In this document: in pieces, positions 41,939 to 50,446 of the stretch
Layout: every line of letters begins with the position of its first letter
How positions within the stretch are numbered: position 1 is the first letter of the stretch
From: Rothia mucilaginosa ATCC 25296
Lineage (GTDB): Bacteria; Actinomycetota; Actinomycetes; Actinomycetales; Micrococcaceae
Assembly (NCBI RefSeq): GCF_000175615.1
Contig: NZ_ACVO01000015.1
Span: 62,001-126,000, forward strand
Direction: 5' to 3'
Length of the DNA stretch: 64,000 nt
Notes under the pieces: model-generated
Databases searched by the model: none
What the model was told of the DNA's origin: nothing
What the model saw: only the letters and a program-made list of their open reading frames with translations
Translations under genes and position numbers: made by a program

Positions 41939-44083
41939 CTAGCTGTACGACAGAATCTTATCGCTGGGGGTGGTGAAGTCCTTCGTGTTGTACTTCGGTG
42001 CGATCGTCTTCATGAACGACTGCCACTGAGCACCGGCGTAGGTCGCACCATCCACATAGTTCAGAACACGACCGTTAATGCCCACACCGTTCAGGGAACG
42101 GAAGCCGAGGTTGTTAGAACCAACCCAAGACGCGGTGGACAGGCCACGAGTGTAGCCAACCTGCCAGGTCTGGGAGGAGTTATCGTTCGTACCGGTCTTC
42201 GCAGCCGAACCGTTCGGCAGACCAATACCGCGCTGAGAAGCGGAACCGCCAGGCTGGATAACACCCTTCAGAACCCAGCTGACACCGTTCGCGATGTCCG
42301 GATCCAGAACCTGCTCACACTGGTTCTGGTATTCCTTCATGGTTTCACCGTTGGTCTTGGTGATCTTCTCGATGGGGCGCGGGGTGCAGTACTTACCCTC
42401 AGAAGCGAAGATAGCGTACATGGATGCGCTGGTCAGCGGGGAGATACCGTACTTGGTACCACCAATGTTGGTACCCAGGTCGGGGATGCTGTGCAGCGGT
42501 TCGCCGGTACCATCCAGGGCGTGCATCTTGATGGACAGGTCGTGCACATCGCACAGGTCAATCTGGGAGAGCATGCCGTACAGGTACGAGTTCAGCGACT
42601 GGCGAATACCGTATGCAGCGGTACCGTAGGTCAGGCCGCCGTTGACTGCGTTCTTGTAGGACCAGCCGTTCGGCTGACCGGTGTAGTAGTACTTGCCGCC
42701 GTCGTAGCACTTGGCGTTCCAGCCGAAGCTGGTGGGCCAGAACAGCTGGGTGCCGTTCACGGTAGCGTTAGCGCCGCGGCCGCTGATGAGCCACTGAGCC
42801 AGAATAATCGGCTTGAACGTTGAACCGGGCTGGAAGCCGCGGGTACCACCGTAGGCGCTATCAACGTTGTAGTTGTACTCGGTCTTGGAGTGGTCGTTTG
42901 CGTCTGCGGGGCTACCGAGCTCGGTGTTCTGTGCCATCGCGATGACGCGGCCGGTGCCGGGCTCAACACTGGTCAGCGCGGAGTTCACGTCGTTCCAGTT
43001 GGTTGCTGCCGGCTGGGTGGAGTCAACTGCCTGCTTTGCCGCGGTCTGAGCCTCGGGGTTCAGGGTGGTGATCACCTTCAGGCCGCCACGCTTGATGGCG
43101 GTGTTACGCAGCTCAGCGGTTGCGCCGAGGGACTCATCCTGCAGCAGGTAGTTGACCACGTAGCGGCAGAAGAACGCCTTGTCGCCTGCCAGGGAGCAAC
43201 CCTGGGACTTGGTGTGGACGTTGAGCTTAATGTCGCTGGCGATGGCGTCGCTGTATTCCTTGTCGGAAATCTTGCCGTCGCGGAGCATAGTGCCCAGAAC
43301 GATGTCGCGGCGTTCACGGGCGAGCTCGGGGTTCACGGTCGGGTCGTACACGTTCGGTGCCTGCACCAGACCAGCCAAAAGCGCGGACTGTGCCACGTTC
43401 AGGTCCTTAGCGGAAATACCCCAGTAGTACTGTGCAGCAGCCTCAACACCGTAGTTCGAACCGCCAAGGTTCACGATGTTCAGGTAGCCTTCAAGGATCT
43501 CGTCCTTGGACTTGTTCTGCTCCATAGAAATCGCAAGCTTCATCTCGCGAATCTTTGCGGCGTAGGTCTTGTTACCGTTCAGGGTTGCGGTAGCGTCCTC
43601 ACCACGAGCCACAGCGGAGTCAACAATGAGGTTGTTAACGTACTGCTGGGTCAGGGTAGATGCACCCTGACGGCGGCCGCTGTTGGAGTTAATGATGTTG
43701 TTCAAGAACGCACGACCGATACCGATAGCGGAGACCGCACCGTGGTTGTAGAAGTCACGGTCCTCCACTGATACGATAGCGTCCTTCATGTGCTGAGAAA
43801 TCTGATCCAGCTTGACCGGTTCACGGTTCTCTTCAAAGAAGGTTGCGATTTCGGTCTTGCCATCAGCAGCGTAAATAGTAGAAGGACGGGAGGAAATGCC
43901 ATCGGCAATGTCGTCAGGAAGGTCCTGGAACCATGACATCGACGCGTTCGCGACCATACCGGCACTCACTGCCGGGGGTACGACAATAATTGCCGCGAGG
44001 AAACCGGCAATCACGCTGAACGCGAGGAACTGCAAAAAATCTCCCGGGCGGCGACGCGCACGGGTTTTCTTAGATGAAGCCAT
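41939..44083 (-). CDS. Class A penicillin-binding protein (transglycosylase/transpeptidase)
   Basis: 714 residues. One membrane helix (about 17-42). GT51 domain with SVEDRDFYNHGAV, RQGASTLTQQYVNN, KIREMKLAISMEQ and GYLNIVNLGG. Transpeptidase domain with GSTFK (SxxK), SLN (SxN) and KTGT. Polymerises and cross-links peptidoglycan outside the membrane. No Shine-Dalgarno sequence; TAAACT at 44090-44095 is 6 bases before ATG, suggesting leaderless expression. PBP next to a metallophosphoesterase is a common actinobacterial pairing. No PASTA domain. Confidence 0.95.
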   Translation of the reverse strand: MASSKKTRARRRPGDFLQFLAFSVIAGFLAAIIVVPPAVSAGMVANASMSWFQDLPDDIADGISSRPSTIYAADGKTEIATFFEENREPVKLDQISQHMKDAIVSVEDRDFYNHGAVSAIGIGRAFLNNIINSNSGRRQGASTLTQQYVNNLIVDSAVARGEDATATLNGNKTYAAKIREMKLAISMEQNKSKDEILEGYLNIVNLGGSNYGVEAAAQYYWGISAKDLNVAQSALLAGLVQAPNVYDPTVNPELARERRDIVLGTMLRDGKISDKEYSDAIASDIKLNVHTKSQGCSLAGDKAFFCRYVVNYLLQDESLGATAELRNTAIKRGGLKVITTLNPEAQTAAKQAVDSTQPAATNWNDVNSALTSVEPGTGRVIAMAQNTELGSPADANDHSKTEYNYNVDSAYGGTRGFQPGSTFKPIILAQWLISGRGANATVNGTQLFWPTSFGWNAKCYDGGKYYYTGQPNGWSYKNAVNGGLTYGTAAYGIRQSLNSYLYGMLSQIDLCDVHDLSIKMHALDGTGEPLHSIPDLGTNIGGTKYGISPLTSASMYAIFASEGKYCTPRPIEKITKTNGETMKEYQNQCEQVLDPDIANGVSWVLKGVIQPGGSASQRGIGLPNGSAAKTGTNDNSSQTWQVGYTRGLSTASWVGSNNLGFRSLNGVGINGRVLNYVDGATYAGAQWQSFMKTIAPKYNTKDFTTPSDKILSYS

Positions 44084-44249
44084 TCATTCAGTTTATCCCA
44101 TGAAGCTGTGAGAGAAAGCCCGTCTCGCCGCCCCACAGGGAGGTGGGCGCCTCAGCGCTGAGAATAAAGCCCCAAAAAGCCCCGGACATTGACCGAAACC
44201 ATAGTTAATCCCTTTTACTTATTCGACCCTGAAAGCTAGGCTAGAGGGT

Positions 44250-44453
44250 ATGAAGAAATGGGAATACGCAACTGTACCGCTGATGATCCACACGACCAAG
44301 GCAATCCTCGATAACTGGGGTGAAGATGGCTGGGAGCTCGTCACCGTGCTGCCCGGTGCCTCCGCACCTGCCGGTGCAACCCCCGCATCGAACATGGTCG
44401 CTCCGACTCAGGGCAACCCCATCGCCTACTTTAAGCGCGAGAAGGCTGACTAA
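44250..44453 (+). CDS. Small DUF4177-like protein
   Basis: 67 residues: MKKWEYATVPLMIHTTKAILDNWGEDGWELVTVLPG followed by a Pro/Ala/Thr insert and a terminal AYFKREKAD (quoted here in parts: KKWEYATVPL, NWGEDGWELV, AYFKREKAD). The KWEY and DGWELV motifs are typical of DUF4177-type small proteins conserved in actinobacteria next to PBP and RidA genes. Function is unknown. TAGGCT at 44237-44242 lies 7 bases before ATG and there is no Shine-Dalgarno sequence. Confidence 0.85.
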   Translation: MKKWEYATVPLMIHTTKAILDNWGEDGWELVTVLPGASAPAGATPASNMVAPTQGNPIAYFKREKAD

Positions 44454-44464
44454 GAGCAGCGTAC

Positions 44465-44538
44465 CCGGCGGTCACCTCGCTATCCCGGCTCTCCTTTAAC
44501 TAGGGGAGCGCGGGAATAGATGAGGAAGGCCGCCGGTT
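44465..44538. terminator. Long interrupted hairpin between small protein and ridA
   Basis: CCGGCGG and CCGCCGG outer arms and CTATCCCG/CGGGAATAG inner arms around GGAG/CTCC. No strong T-run. Confidence 0.6.
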
Positions 44539-44638
44539 AGCCGTTTAACAGCTGCCTGAATATCAGTAGCGTTTAGATTTACGGCATTTCCCCTATCACC
44601 GTTTGGGTGCCATCACCCGCCATCCTTCTGGAGTAATC

Positions 44639-45121
44639 ATGACTGAATCCCGTATTGAAGCACGTATCCGCGAACTCGGTTACGAACTGCCCGTAGCACC
44701 CGCCCCCGTTGCCGCATACGTTCCCGCGGTGACCTCCGGCTCCTACGTGTACACCTCCGGCCAGCTGCCCTTCGTTGAGGGCGCCCTGCCCGAAACTGGT
44801 AAGGTGTCCGACTCCGGTGCTGAAGGCTTCGTGACCCCCGAGAATGCGAAGAAGTACGCGGGTATCAGCCTGCTCAACGCCCTGGCAGCGGTCAAGTCCG
44901 TCATTGGCGACCTGGACCGCGTGCAGCGCGTCGTGAAGGTTGTCGGCTTCGTGGCATCCGAGGTGAACTTCACCGCTCAGCCCGCCGTCATTAACGGTGC
45001 CTCCGAACTGCTCGGCGAAATCTTCGGTGAGGCAGGCCAGCACGCCCGCTCCGCCGTCGGCGTTCCCGTTCTTCCCCTGGACTCGCCCGTAGAGGTCGAG
45101 ATCATTGTTGAATATGTCTAA
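44639..45121 (+). CDS. RidA family protein (YjgF/YER057c/UK114 type, small variant)
   Basis: 160 residues from ATG 44639 (CTGGAG upstream). VYTSGQLPF near residue 38, the middle stretch ISLLNALAAVKSVIGDLDRVQRVVK and the end VPVLPLDSPVEVEIIVEYV (read in parts) match the longer RidA subgroup of about 155 residues. It probably deaminates reactive imine intermediates or acts as a trimeric ligand-binding protein. This variant lacks an obvious conserved Arg at the catalytic RidA position that I can confirm by eye. Overlaps the following Nudix gene by 8 bases. Confidence 0.88.
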   Translation: MTESRIEARIRELGYELPVAPAPVAAYVPAVTSGSYVYTSGQLPFVEGALPETGKVSDSGAEGFVTPENAKKYAGISLLNALAAVKSVIGDLDRVQRVVKVVGFVASEVNFTAQPAVINGASELLGEIFGEAGQHARSAVGVPVLPLDSPVEVEIIVEYV

Positions 45122-46289
45122 TCTGTACACCGGCGCGCTGCCGCTGTCTGCTATTCGTGCTGCCCAGGCTCAGCGGGCAGCACAAAGTGGCGCCCAAAAG
45201 ACGGTGAACGGTATCGACGGTCACGGATCCGGCGAATCGCAGGATATCAAGACTCTGCCCCTGCCGGTGCAGGAACGCCGCTTCGGCACCCCCACCCCGG
45301 CTGAAGGCGTGGAACGCCCCCGCATGTTTACCGGCCGCCAGTCTGCGGCTAACCCGCGAACCTCCTGCATCCAGCGTCTCTACACGATTCCCGAGTTCAT
45401 GCGCACCGCAGCCGAAAGTTGGCGTGAAGGCGGTAACGAAGGTGCGACCGGCTGTACGATGCGCCAGGCGGCATCCGTCATTTTTGTGCGCGATGGTGAC
45501 AACGGCCTTGAAACGATTCTGACCTACCGCCCCGGCACCTCTCCGTTGGGCGTGGTGGCTTTCCCCGGTGGTACGGCTCTTCCCGGTGATGATGAGGCGG
45601 CCTCCTGGGTCGGCCCCGGCGCCGAATACTGGGAAGAACAGTTCCACTTCTCTGACGTTACTCAGGCACGCCGCAGCGTCATGGCTGCCATCCGTGAGTC
45701 CTTCGAAGAGACCGGCATCCTACTTGCCGGTGAGGACGACCAGGACGTGGTGGAGCGCTCCAGCACTCCCGAGCTCATGAGCTGGCGTGAAGCGGTTGCG
45801 GCACAGGACAAGAGCTTCTCAGACTTTCTGACCTCCAGTGGTTTGAGCGTGCGCGCCGACCTGCTGCGCCCCGTGGCGCGTTGGCAGTCCCCGGACTTCT
45901 TCCTCAAGCGTTACGACATTGCCTACTTCACTACGGCGCTACCCGTAGGCCAGGACCCGAAGCTGCTGCTCGGTAAGGGTGTGTGGGGCGACTGGCTGAA
46001 CGTGCGTGAACTGCTCGAAGCTAAGGACACCAGCGAACTGGGCGACCGCATCGGCCAGCCCAACACGGTGGGACGCACCCTCGACCAGCTCATCACCCCC
46101 GGCGTGATGTGCCTGCTCGAATCCCTGGCGAAGGCACAGACTTCCGTGGCGTGGCTGTCTAAGCGCCGCAATATTGAGGTGAAGAAGCCCGTGCTCGTCA
46201 CCCACAACGGTGCGTGCATGCTCTCCTTCACCGAGGTGGTTCCGGCTACCACCGGTTCCATCTACACCGGCGCGATGGGTGCGCTCTAA
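45114..46289 (+). CDS. Nudix hydrolase, NUDT19-like with long insert in the Nudix box
   Basis: 391 residues. Start ATG 45114 within the end of ridA, so coupled. A variable N-terminus (1-115) precedes the Nudix fold (VIFVRDGDNGLETILTYR). The Nudix box is split: FPGGTALPGDD is separated from AIRESFEETGILL by about 45 residues, as in the NUDT19/RP2p type, whose members hydrolyse CoA derivatives. The REx2EExG residues are intact. The C-terminal third (DWLNVRELLEA, VGRTLDQLITPGVMCLLES) is also typical. Likely a CoA or acyl-CoA diphosphatase; inference. Confidence 0.82.
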   Translation: MSNLYTGALPLSAIRAAQAQRAAQSGAQKTVNGIDGHGSGESQDIKTLPLPVQERRFGTPTPAEGVERPRMFTGRQSAANPRTSCIQRLYTIPEFMRTAAESWREGGNEGATGCTMRQAASVIFVRDGDNGLETILTYRPGTSPLGVVAFPGGTALPGDDEAASWVGPGAEYWEEQFHFSDVTQARRSVMAAIRESFEETGILLAGEDDQDVVERSSTPELMSWREAVAAQDKSFSDFLTSSGLSVRADLLRPVARWQSPDFFLKRYDIAYFTTALPVGQDPKLLLGKGVWGDWLNVRELLEAKDTSELGDRIGQPNTVGRTLDQLITPGVMCLLESLAKAQTSVAWLSKRRNIEVKKPVLVTHNGACMLSFTEVVPATTGSIYTGAMGAL

Positions 46290-46336
46290 GAGGGTATTGC
46301 AGCCGTTCGCTCGTACGATGAAGCGTTAAAGAAATT

Positions 46337-46376
46337 AGGAGCCGTTTCCCCATGCAGAGGGAAACGGCTCCTGATC
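46337..46376. terminator. Bidirectional hairpin between convergent genes
   Basis: AGGAGCCGTTTCCC pairs with GGGAAACGGCTCCT around an 8-base loop. Confidence 0.85.
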
Positions 46377-46435
46377 TATTTAAGCTGTGCGTCTTTCAGT
46401 GAGGGCATCCTAGAATACCCTAACTCAAAGAGACC

Positions 46436-47113
46436 TTAGCGAGAACGCTGGCGCAGGCGGGGCAGGTCCAGAATGACAACTGCGCGTGCCTCCAAGCGAA
46501 TCCAGCCGCGAGAAACGAACTCGGCAAGTGCCTTGTTCACGGTCTCGCGGGATGCGCCAACCAGCTGTGCCAGCTCTTCCTGAGTCAGCTCGTGAGCAAC
46601 GAGCACACCGTCGGTTGCGGGGCGGCCGAAGCGGTCAGCCAGGTCCAGCAACGCCTTAGCGAGGCGGCCGGGAACGTCGGAGAAGACCAAATCAGCCAGT
46701 GCCTCGTTAGCGTGGCGCAGGCGGCGAGCCAGAGTCTTAATAACCTGATCGGAGATCGAAGGATCCAGCTGCTGTGCGCGCTTGAAGGACTCGTGCTTAA
46801 TGGCAGCCAAGCGGGTCTCAGAAACAGCCACAGCGTTGGTCGAACGGGGCGAGGGGTCGAAGAGAGCCATCTCGCCGAAAACATCACCGGGACCCATAAT
46901 CGCGACCATGTTCTCGCGGCCGTCAGCGGCGGTACGGCCCAGCTTGACCTTACCGGAGAGCACAGCGAAGAGCTGGTCGTCCTGGTCACCCTCGTAGAAA
47001 AGGACAGCGTTGCGGGAGAGGTCAATCTCCTGAATGTCATCGGTCAGCAGAGCGAAAGCTGCGTCGTCGAGGTTAGCAAAGAGAGGGGTACGACGGAGGA
47101 TCTCGAGATCCAT
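46436..47113 (-). CDS. Crp/Fnr family transcriptional regulator (Crp/GlxR type)
   Basis: 225 residues from ATG with AGGAGA. Cyclic-nucleotide domain (about 10-125) with GKVKLGR, GPGDVFGEMALFDPSPRSTNA, the phosphate-binding cassette with Glu and Arg that binds cAMP. C-terminal winged helix with LTQEELAQLVGASRETVNKALAEF. Close to Mycobacterium Crp (Rv3676) and Corynebacterium GlxR, global regulators of carbon metabolism. Its neighbourhood (protease MarP, nth, Nudix) also matches. A half-conserved TGTGACATATTCA at 47225-47237 upstream could be an autoregulatory site, with low certainty. Confidence 0.92.
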   Translation of the reverse strand: MDLEILRRTPLFANLDDAAFALLTDDIQEIDLSRNAVLFYEGDQDDQLFAVLSGKVKLGRTAADGRENMVAIMGPGDVFGEMALFDPSPRSTNAVAVSETRLAAIKHESFKRAQQLDPSISDQVIKTLARRLRHANEALADLVFSDVPGRLAKALLDLADRFGRPATDGVLVAHELTQEELAQLVGASRETVNKALAEFVSRGWIRLEARAVVILDLPRLRQRSR

Positions 47114-47599
47114 AAAGTTCTCCTAGATATGAGGTGATGAGCCGAAACTCGTAAATGTTCAGTGAGTGAGCCCGAACCGGTGCCATGCGTCTCAACATCT
47201 GAAATGTGAGAAGGCTCAAGCTAGTGTGACATATTCAACTGATATGAGCGTACCCTAAAAAAGCGCTTTATGCATTCCGATAGGGCGAGCTTTACAGCAA
47301 AAGTTATTTCTTCCGAGAAAATTCAAAGCTTACCCACAGGTTCAGCACCTAATATCAGGCATTCAGGTGTGTACTTTTTTCGGTACCAAGCACGCAGACA
47401 CCCTCATGACAAGGAGGCACCCGCCTCCACACACGGTACGATGCGACGAGGCAGAAACCCGAGCCCAAAAACCCCGGGAACACAAGCCCGCCGCACCCAC
47501 CACTGGGTGTTAACGCGCCGCCACACTCACCGGGCACAGCCCGCACCAACCACATGGGCACACCGTGACCATTTCTACCCACCAAGGAGGCAATTAGTC
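47114..47599. other. 486-base divergent region between crp and the MarP-like gene
   Basis: The frame of the protease gene is open back to 47270, but codons before 47600 encode a His/Arg/Pro/Thr-rich stretch unlike the family, with no ribosome-binding site at 47270. The segment holds divergent promoters; TGTGA at 47225 is a possible Crp half site. The stretch 47440-47580 is unusually rich in ACC/CAC words. Confidence 0.45.
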
Positions 47600-48778
47600 G
47601 TGACGACTGGCATCAACCTGCTTGATATTGCTATCCCCATCATTCTGCTGCTCTACTTCCTCGCCGGAGTCCGCAGCGGATTCTTCACCACCCTCGGAAC
47701 CTTCCTCGGCCTGGGTCTGGGCGTCTGCGCCGCAGCCTGGCTCGTACCCCTTGCCGTGGCATCCGTAGGAACCCAGTGGAGCCTCATTACCGCCGTCGGT
47801 GTGCTCGTCATCTGCCTGACCATCGGACAGTGGCTCGGCCTCGTTGCTGGACGCACCATCCGCCGCGTCACCGATATCACCCCGCTCAAGGGCGTAGAAC
47901 GCTTCTTCGGTGGCGTGCTGAACCTCGCCGCCTGCGCCCTGGTCATGGTCGTGCTGACCATCTCCATGCGCACCGTACCCATCCCGCAGCTCAACACTGC
48001 GCTCAGCGACTCCAAGACCCTCTCCTGGATGGTCGCCTCCACCCCCGAGGTCGTCAAGGACCGCATTAACACGGTACGCAATGACGTGCTCGCCTTCGGA
48101 ACCATTCCGGAAGTCAGCCAGCTCATCGCCCCCGAAACCAGCGCCCCCACCGAGACCGTAGAATCCGCGGCACTGGACCGGGCGGCTGCCTCCGTGGTTG
48201 AGATTCTGGGCGCCGCAGAGCAGTGCGGCTACACCTCCACCGGCTCCGGCTTCGTGGCGGATAACGGCCTGGTCGTCACCAACGCCCACGTGGTCGCCGG
48301 CGTGACCTCCCCGGTCGTGCAGGACTCCCGCGGCCGCACCTGGCCCGGAACCATCGTCTACATGGACACCGAACAGGACCTCGCCTTCATCAGCGTGCCC
48401 AAGCTGCCGCTCGAACCGCTGAACATCGGCACCAACGCCACCGCAGGTAGCCTCGTGACCTTCATGGGCTACCCCAAGGGCGGCCCGTTCAAGGCGTTGC
48501 CCGCCACCGTGCAGGGCATCGGCAACACCCAGACCATCGACGCCGACACCGGCCGCGCCAACGCCATGCGCCAGGTCTACCAGCTGGCAGCCGACGTGCA
48601 GCACGGCAACTCCGGCGGCCCCGTCCTCGACGAAAACGGCAACGTGGTCGGCGTGATCTTCGGTAGGGCAACCACCGGCCAGACCGGCTACGCCATCACC
48701 GCAAGCACCCTCAAGCAGGCACTGGCCGAAGGCGGCGACAATACCGCCGCAGTCTCCACCGGCACCTGCCGCAAGTAA
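47600..48778 (+). CDS. MarP-like membrane serine protease (CvpA + trypsin-like domain)
   Basis: 392 residues from GTG 47600 with AAGGAGG upstream. Four membrane helices of a CvpA-type domain (about 8-125), a linker helix, then a chymotrypsin-fold protease (about 195-380) with His in VVTNAHVV, Asp in TEQDLAF and Ser in HGNSGGPVLD. Cys near 215 (AEQCGYTSTGSGF) and the C-terminal Cys (TGTCRK) parallel a disulfide found in Mycobacterium MarP (Rv3671c, 397 residues), a periplasmic protease for acid and oxidative stress. Similar length and neighbourhood support orthology. Confidence 0.9.
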   Translation: MTTGINLLDIAIPIILLLYFLAGVRSGFFTTLGTFLGLGLGVCAAAWLVPLAVASVGTQWSLITAVGVLVICLTIGQWLGLVAGRTIRRVTDITPLKGVERFFGGVLNLAACALVMVVLTISMRTVPIPQLNTALSDSKTLSWMVASTPEVVKDRINTVRNDVLAFGTIPEVSQLIAPETSAPTETVESAALDRAAASVVEILGAAEQCGYTSTGSGFVADNGLVVTNAHVVAGVTSPVVQDSRGRTWPGTIVYMDTEQDLAFISVPKLPLEPLNIGTNATAGSLVTFMGYPKGGPFKALPATVQGIGNTQTIDADTGRANAMRQVYQLAADVQHGNSGGPVLDENGNVVGVIFGRATTGQTGYAITASTLKQALAEGGDNTAAVSTGTCRK

Positions 48779-48800
48779 CTAGCCGCTAAATAGCGATAAA

Positions 48801-48847
48801 AGTTCAGGCTCCCGCCCTCACACGAGGAACGGGAGCCTGAACTATTT
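48801..48847. terminator. Terminator between MarP-like gene and aroQ
   Basis: AGTTCAGGCTCCCG pairs with CGGGAGCCTGAACT; downstream ATT-rich. Confidence 0.88.
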
Positions 48848-48869
48848 AACGAAAGGAGGCGGCGCGCTG

Positions 48870-48933
48870 TTATTCCGCGAAGCGCTGGGCTATTCCGCCA
48901 AATGCTGCGCTGTTATTCCGCCAAATGCTGCGC
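48870..48933. repeat. Three tandem copies of the aroQ 3' end
   Basis: A 20-22 base unit resembling TTATTCCGCCAAATGCTGCG occurs at 48870-48890 (diverged), 48891-48910 and 48913-48933. The last copy is the end of aroQ itself including its stop codon; the other two lie beyond the stop. Confidence 0.8.
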
Positions 48934-49353
48934 CAGGAAATCAACCGCCATGACATAGCCGTACGCACCCGCACCGGCAATCACCGCGGTAGCCTGCGGC
49001 GACACAAACGAATGATGACGGAACTGCTCACGACGATGCACATTCGACAGATGCACCTCAACCACCGGAAGCTCAGCCGCCTCCAGCGCATCGTGCAGCG
49101 CCACCGACGTGTGCGTGTACGCCGCCGGGTTGATAATAATCGCCGCGCCACGAGTACGAGCACGCTGAATCTCATCCACCAGCGCACCTTCATGATTCGA
49201 CTGCATAAACTCAACATCAAAACCATGATCCGCCGCGCGCTCACGCACCATACGCTCAATATCGTGCAGAGTGGTGTAGCCGTACACCTCGGGGCGGCGC
49301 TGCCCAAGCAGGTTCAAATTCGGTCCGTTAAGCACAAAAATCGTATCTGACAT
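48913..49353 (-). CDS. aroQ: Type II 3-dehydroquinate dehydratase
   Basis: 146 residues from ATG 49353, the family's usual length. Shikimate pathway step forming 3-dehydroshikimate. Motifs: [18 protein letters not shown] with the catalytic Tyr, [54 protein letters not shown] and [14 protein letters not shown]. No Shine-Dalgarno sequence; CACACT lies 6 bases before ATG, a weak leaderless pattern. Isolated from other aro genes; divergent from nth. Confidence 0.95.
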   Translation of the reverse strand: MSDTIFVLNGPNLNLLGQRRPEVYGYTTLHDIERMVRERAADHGFDVEFMQSNHEGALVDEIQRARTRGAAIIINPAAYTHTSVALHDALEAAELPVVEVHLSNVHRREQFRHHSFVSPQATAVIAGAGAYGYVMAVDFLAQHLAE

Positions 49354-49484
49354 AAAACCAGTGTGGCACAGTGAGCGCCCACTGAGCGCTAGCCGGCGCG
49401 AACTGCCCAGAAAATGATGGGGAGCGGGCCAAGTACGGTGAACCTCGCTACCGCCCACACGCCCAAGCCCGGTACCCTCGCGCT

Positions 49485-50396
49485 ATGACCGAGAACGCCA
49501 CCCAGCCCGCAGCGGGCGCACAGAACACCGCAGCAGAGGACACCGAATCGCTCCTGCAGATCCGATTTGTTCCCGAATTCAAAGCCGCAGCCGCCGCCCG
49601 CCGCCTCAACGCCCGCGCACCCGAAAGCCACCTCGCCACCGTGCGCCGCGCCCGCAAAATCAACCGCATCCTCGGCGAAACCTACCCCTACGCCGTCGCA
49701 GAACTCGACTTCGACAACCCCTTCGAGCTACTCATCGCCACCGTGCTCTCGGCACAAACCACCGACGTGCGCGTCAACTCCGTCACCGGTGCACTCTTCG
49801 CACGCTACCCGGACGCCGCCGCGCTCGCCTCCGCACGTACCGAAGAGGTCGAACCCTACATTCAGTCCCTCGGCTTCTACCGCGCCAAGGCACGCTCCAT
49901 CGTCACGCTCTCCCAGCAGCTCGTCGAACGCCACAACGGGCAGGTCCCCTTAACCCTCGAAGAGCTCGTAGAACTCGCCGGAGTCGGCCGCAAAACCGCG
50001 AACGTGGTCCTCGGAAACGCCTTCGACGTGCCCGGACTGACCGTAGACACCCACTTCGGCCGCCTCGCCCGCCGCATGGGATTCACCACCGCAGACGCCC
50101 CCGAGACGGTCGAAAAAGACGTCGCCGAACTCATCGAACGCAAAGACTGGACGCTCTTCTCACACCGCATGGTCTACCATGGCCGCCGCATCTGCCACGC
50201 CAAAAAGCCCGCCTGCGGCGTATGCCCCGTCGCCGATCTCTGCCCGTCCTATGGCGCTGGGGAGACGAACGAACAGGCAGCACGTAAACTCATGAAATAC
50301 GAAATGGCACCCGGCCGAGAAGACCTGCACCTGCGATTCCTGCAGGGCGCAACCCGCCGCGAACTCATGGCAGAAGGCTACCCGCTCAGTGCCTAA
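49485..50396 (+). CDS. nth: Endonuclease III
   Basis: 303 residues, longer than the usual 210-260 owing to an Ala/Gln-rich N-terminus and a C-terminal extension. DNA glycosylase/AP lyase for oxidised pyrimidines. Helix-hairpin-helix with catalytic Lys (LAGVGRKTANVVLG), catalytic Asp (VDTHFGRLARRMG) and a 4Fe-4S loop C-x6-C-x2-C-x5-C (CHAKKPACGVCPVADLC). TACCCT at 49473-49478 sits 6 bases before ATG without a Shine-Dalgarno sequence, so it is probably leaderless. Followed by the Nudix gene, as in mycobacteria. Confidence 0.96.
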   Translation: MTENATQPAAGAQNTAAEDTESLLQIRFVPEFKAAAAARRLNARAPESHLATVRRARKINRILGETYPYAVAELDFDNPFELLIATVLSAQTTDVRVNSVTGALFARYPDAAALASARTEEVEPYIQSLGFYRAKARSIVTLSQQLVERHNGQVPLTLEELVELAGVGRKTANVVLGNAFDVPGLTVDTHFGRLARRMGFTTADAPETVEKDVAELIERKDWTLFSHRMVYHGRRICHAKKPACGVCPVADLCPSYGAGETNEQAARKLMKYEMAPGREDLHLRFLQGATRRELMAEGYPLSA

Positions 50397-50446
50397 CGGC
50401 GACTGAGCCGAACCGGAATGCATCCGCGCAGAAGAGAGGTACACAG

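Noticed and set aside
47270..47599. N-terminal extension of the MarP-like protein by 110 codons
   Set aside because: No ribosome-binding site, composition unlike the family; GTG 47600 with AAGGAGG gives the usual length.
48870..48933. Possible attachment-site repeat at aroQ
   Set aside because: Copies are directly adjacent with no integrase or inserted element between them.
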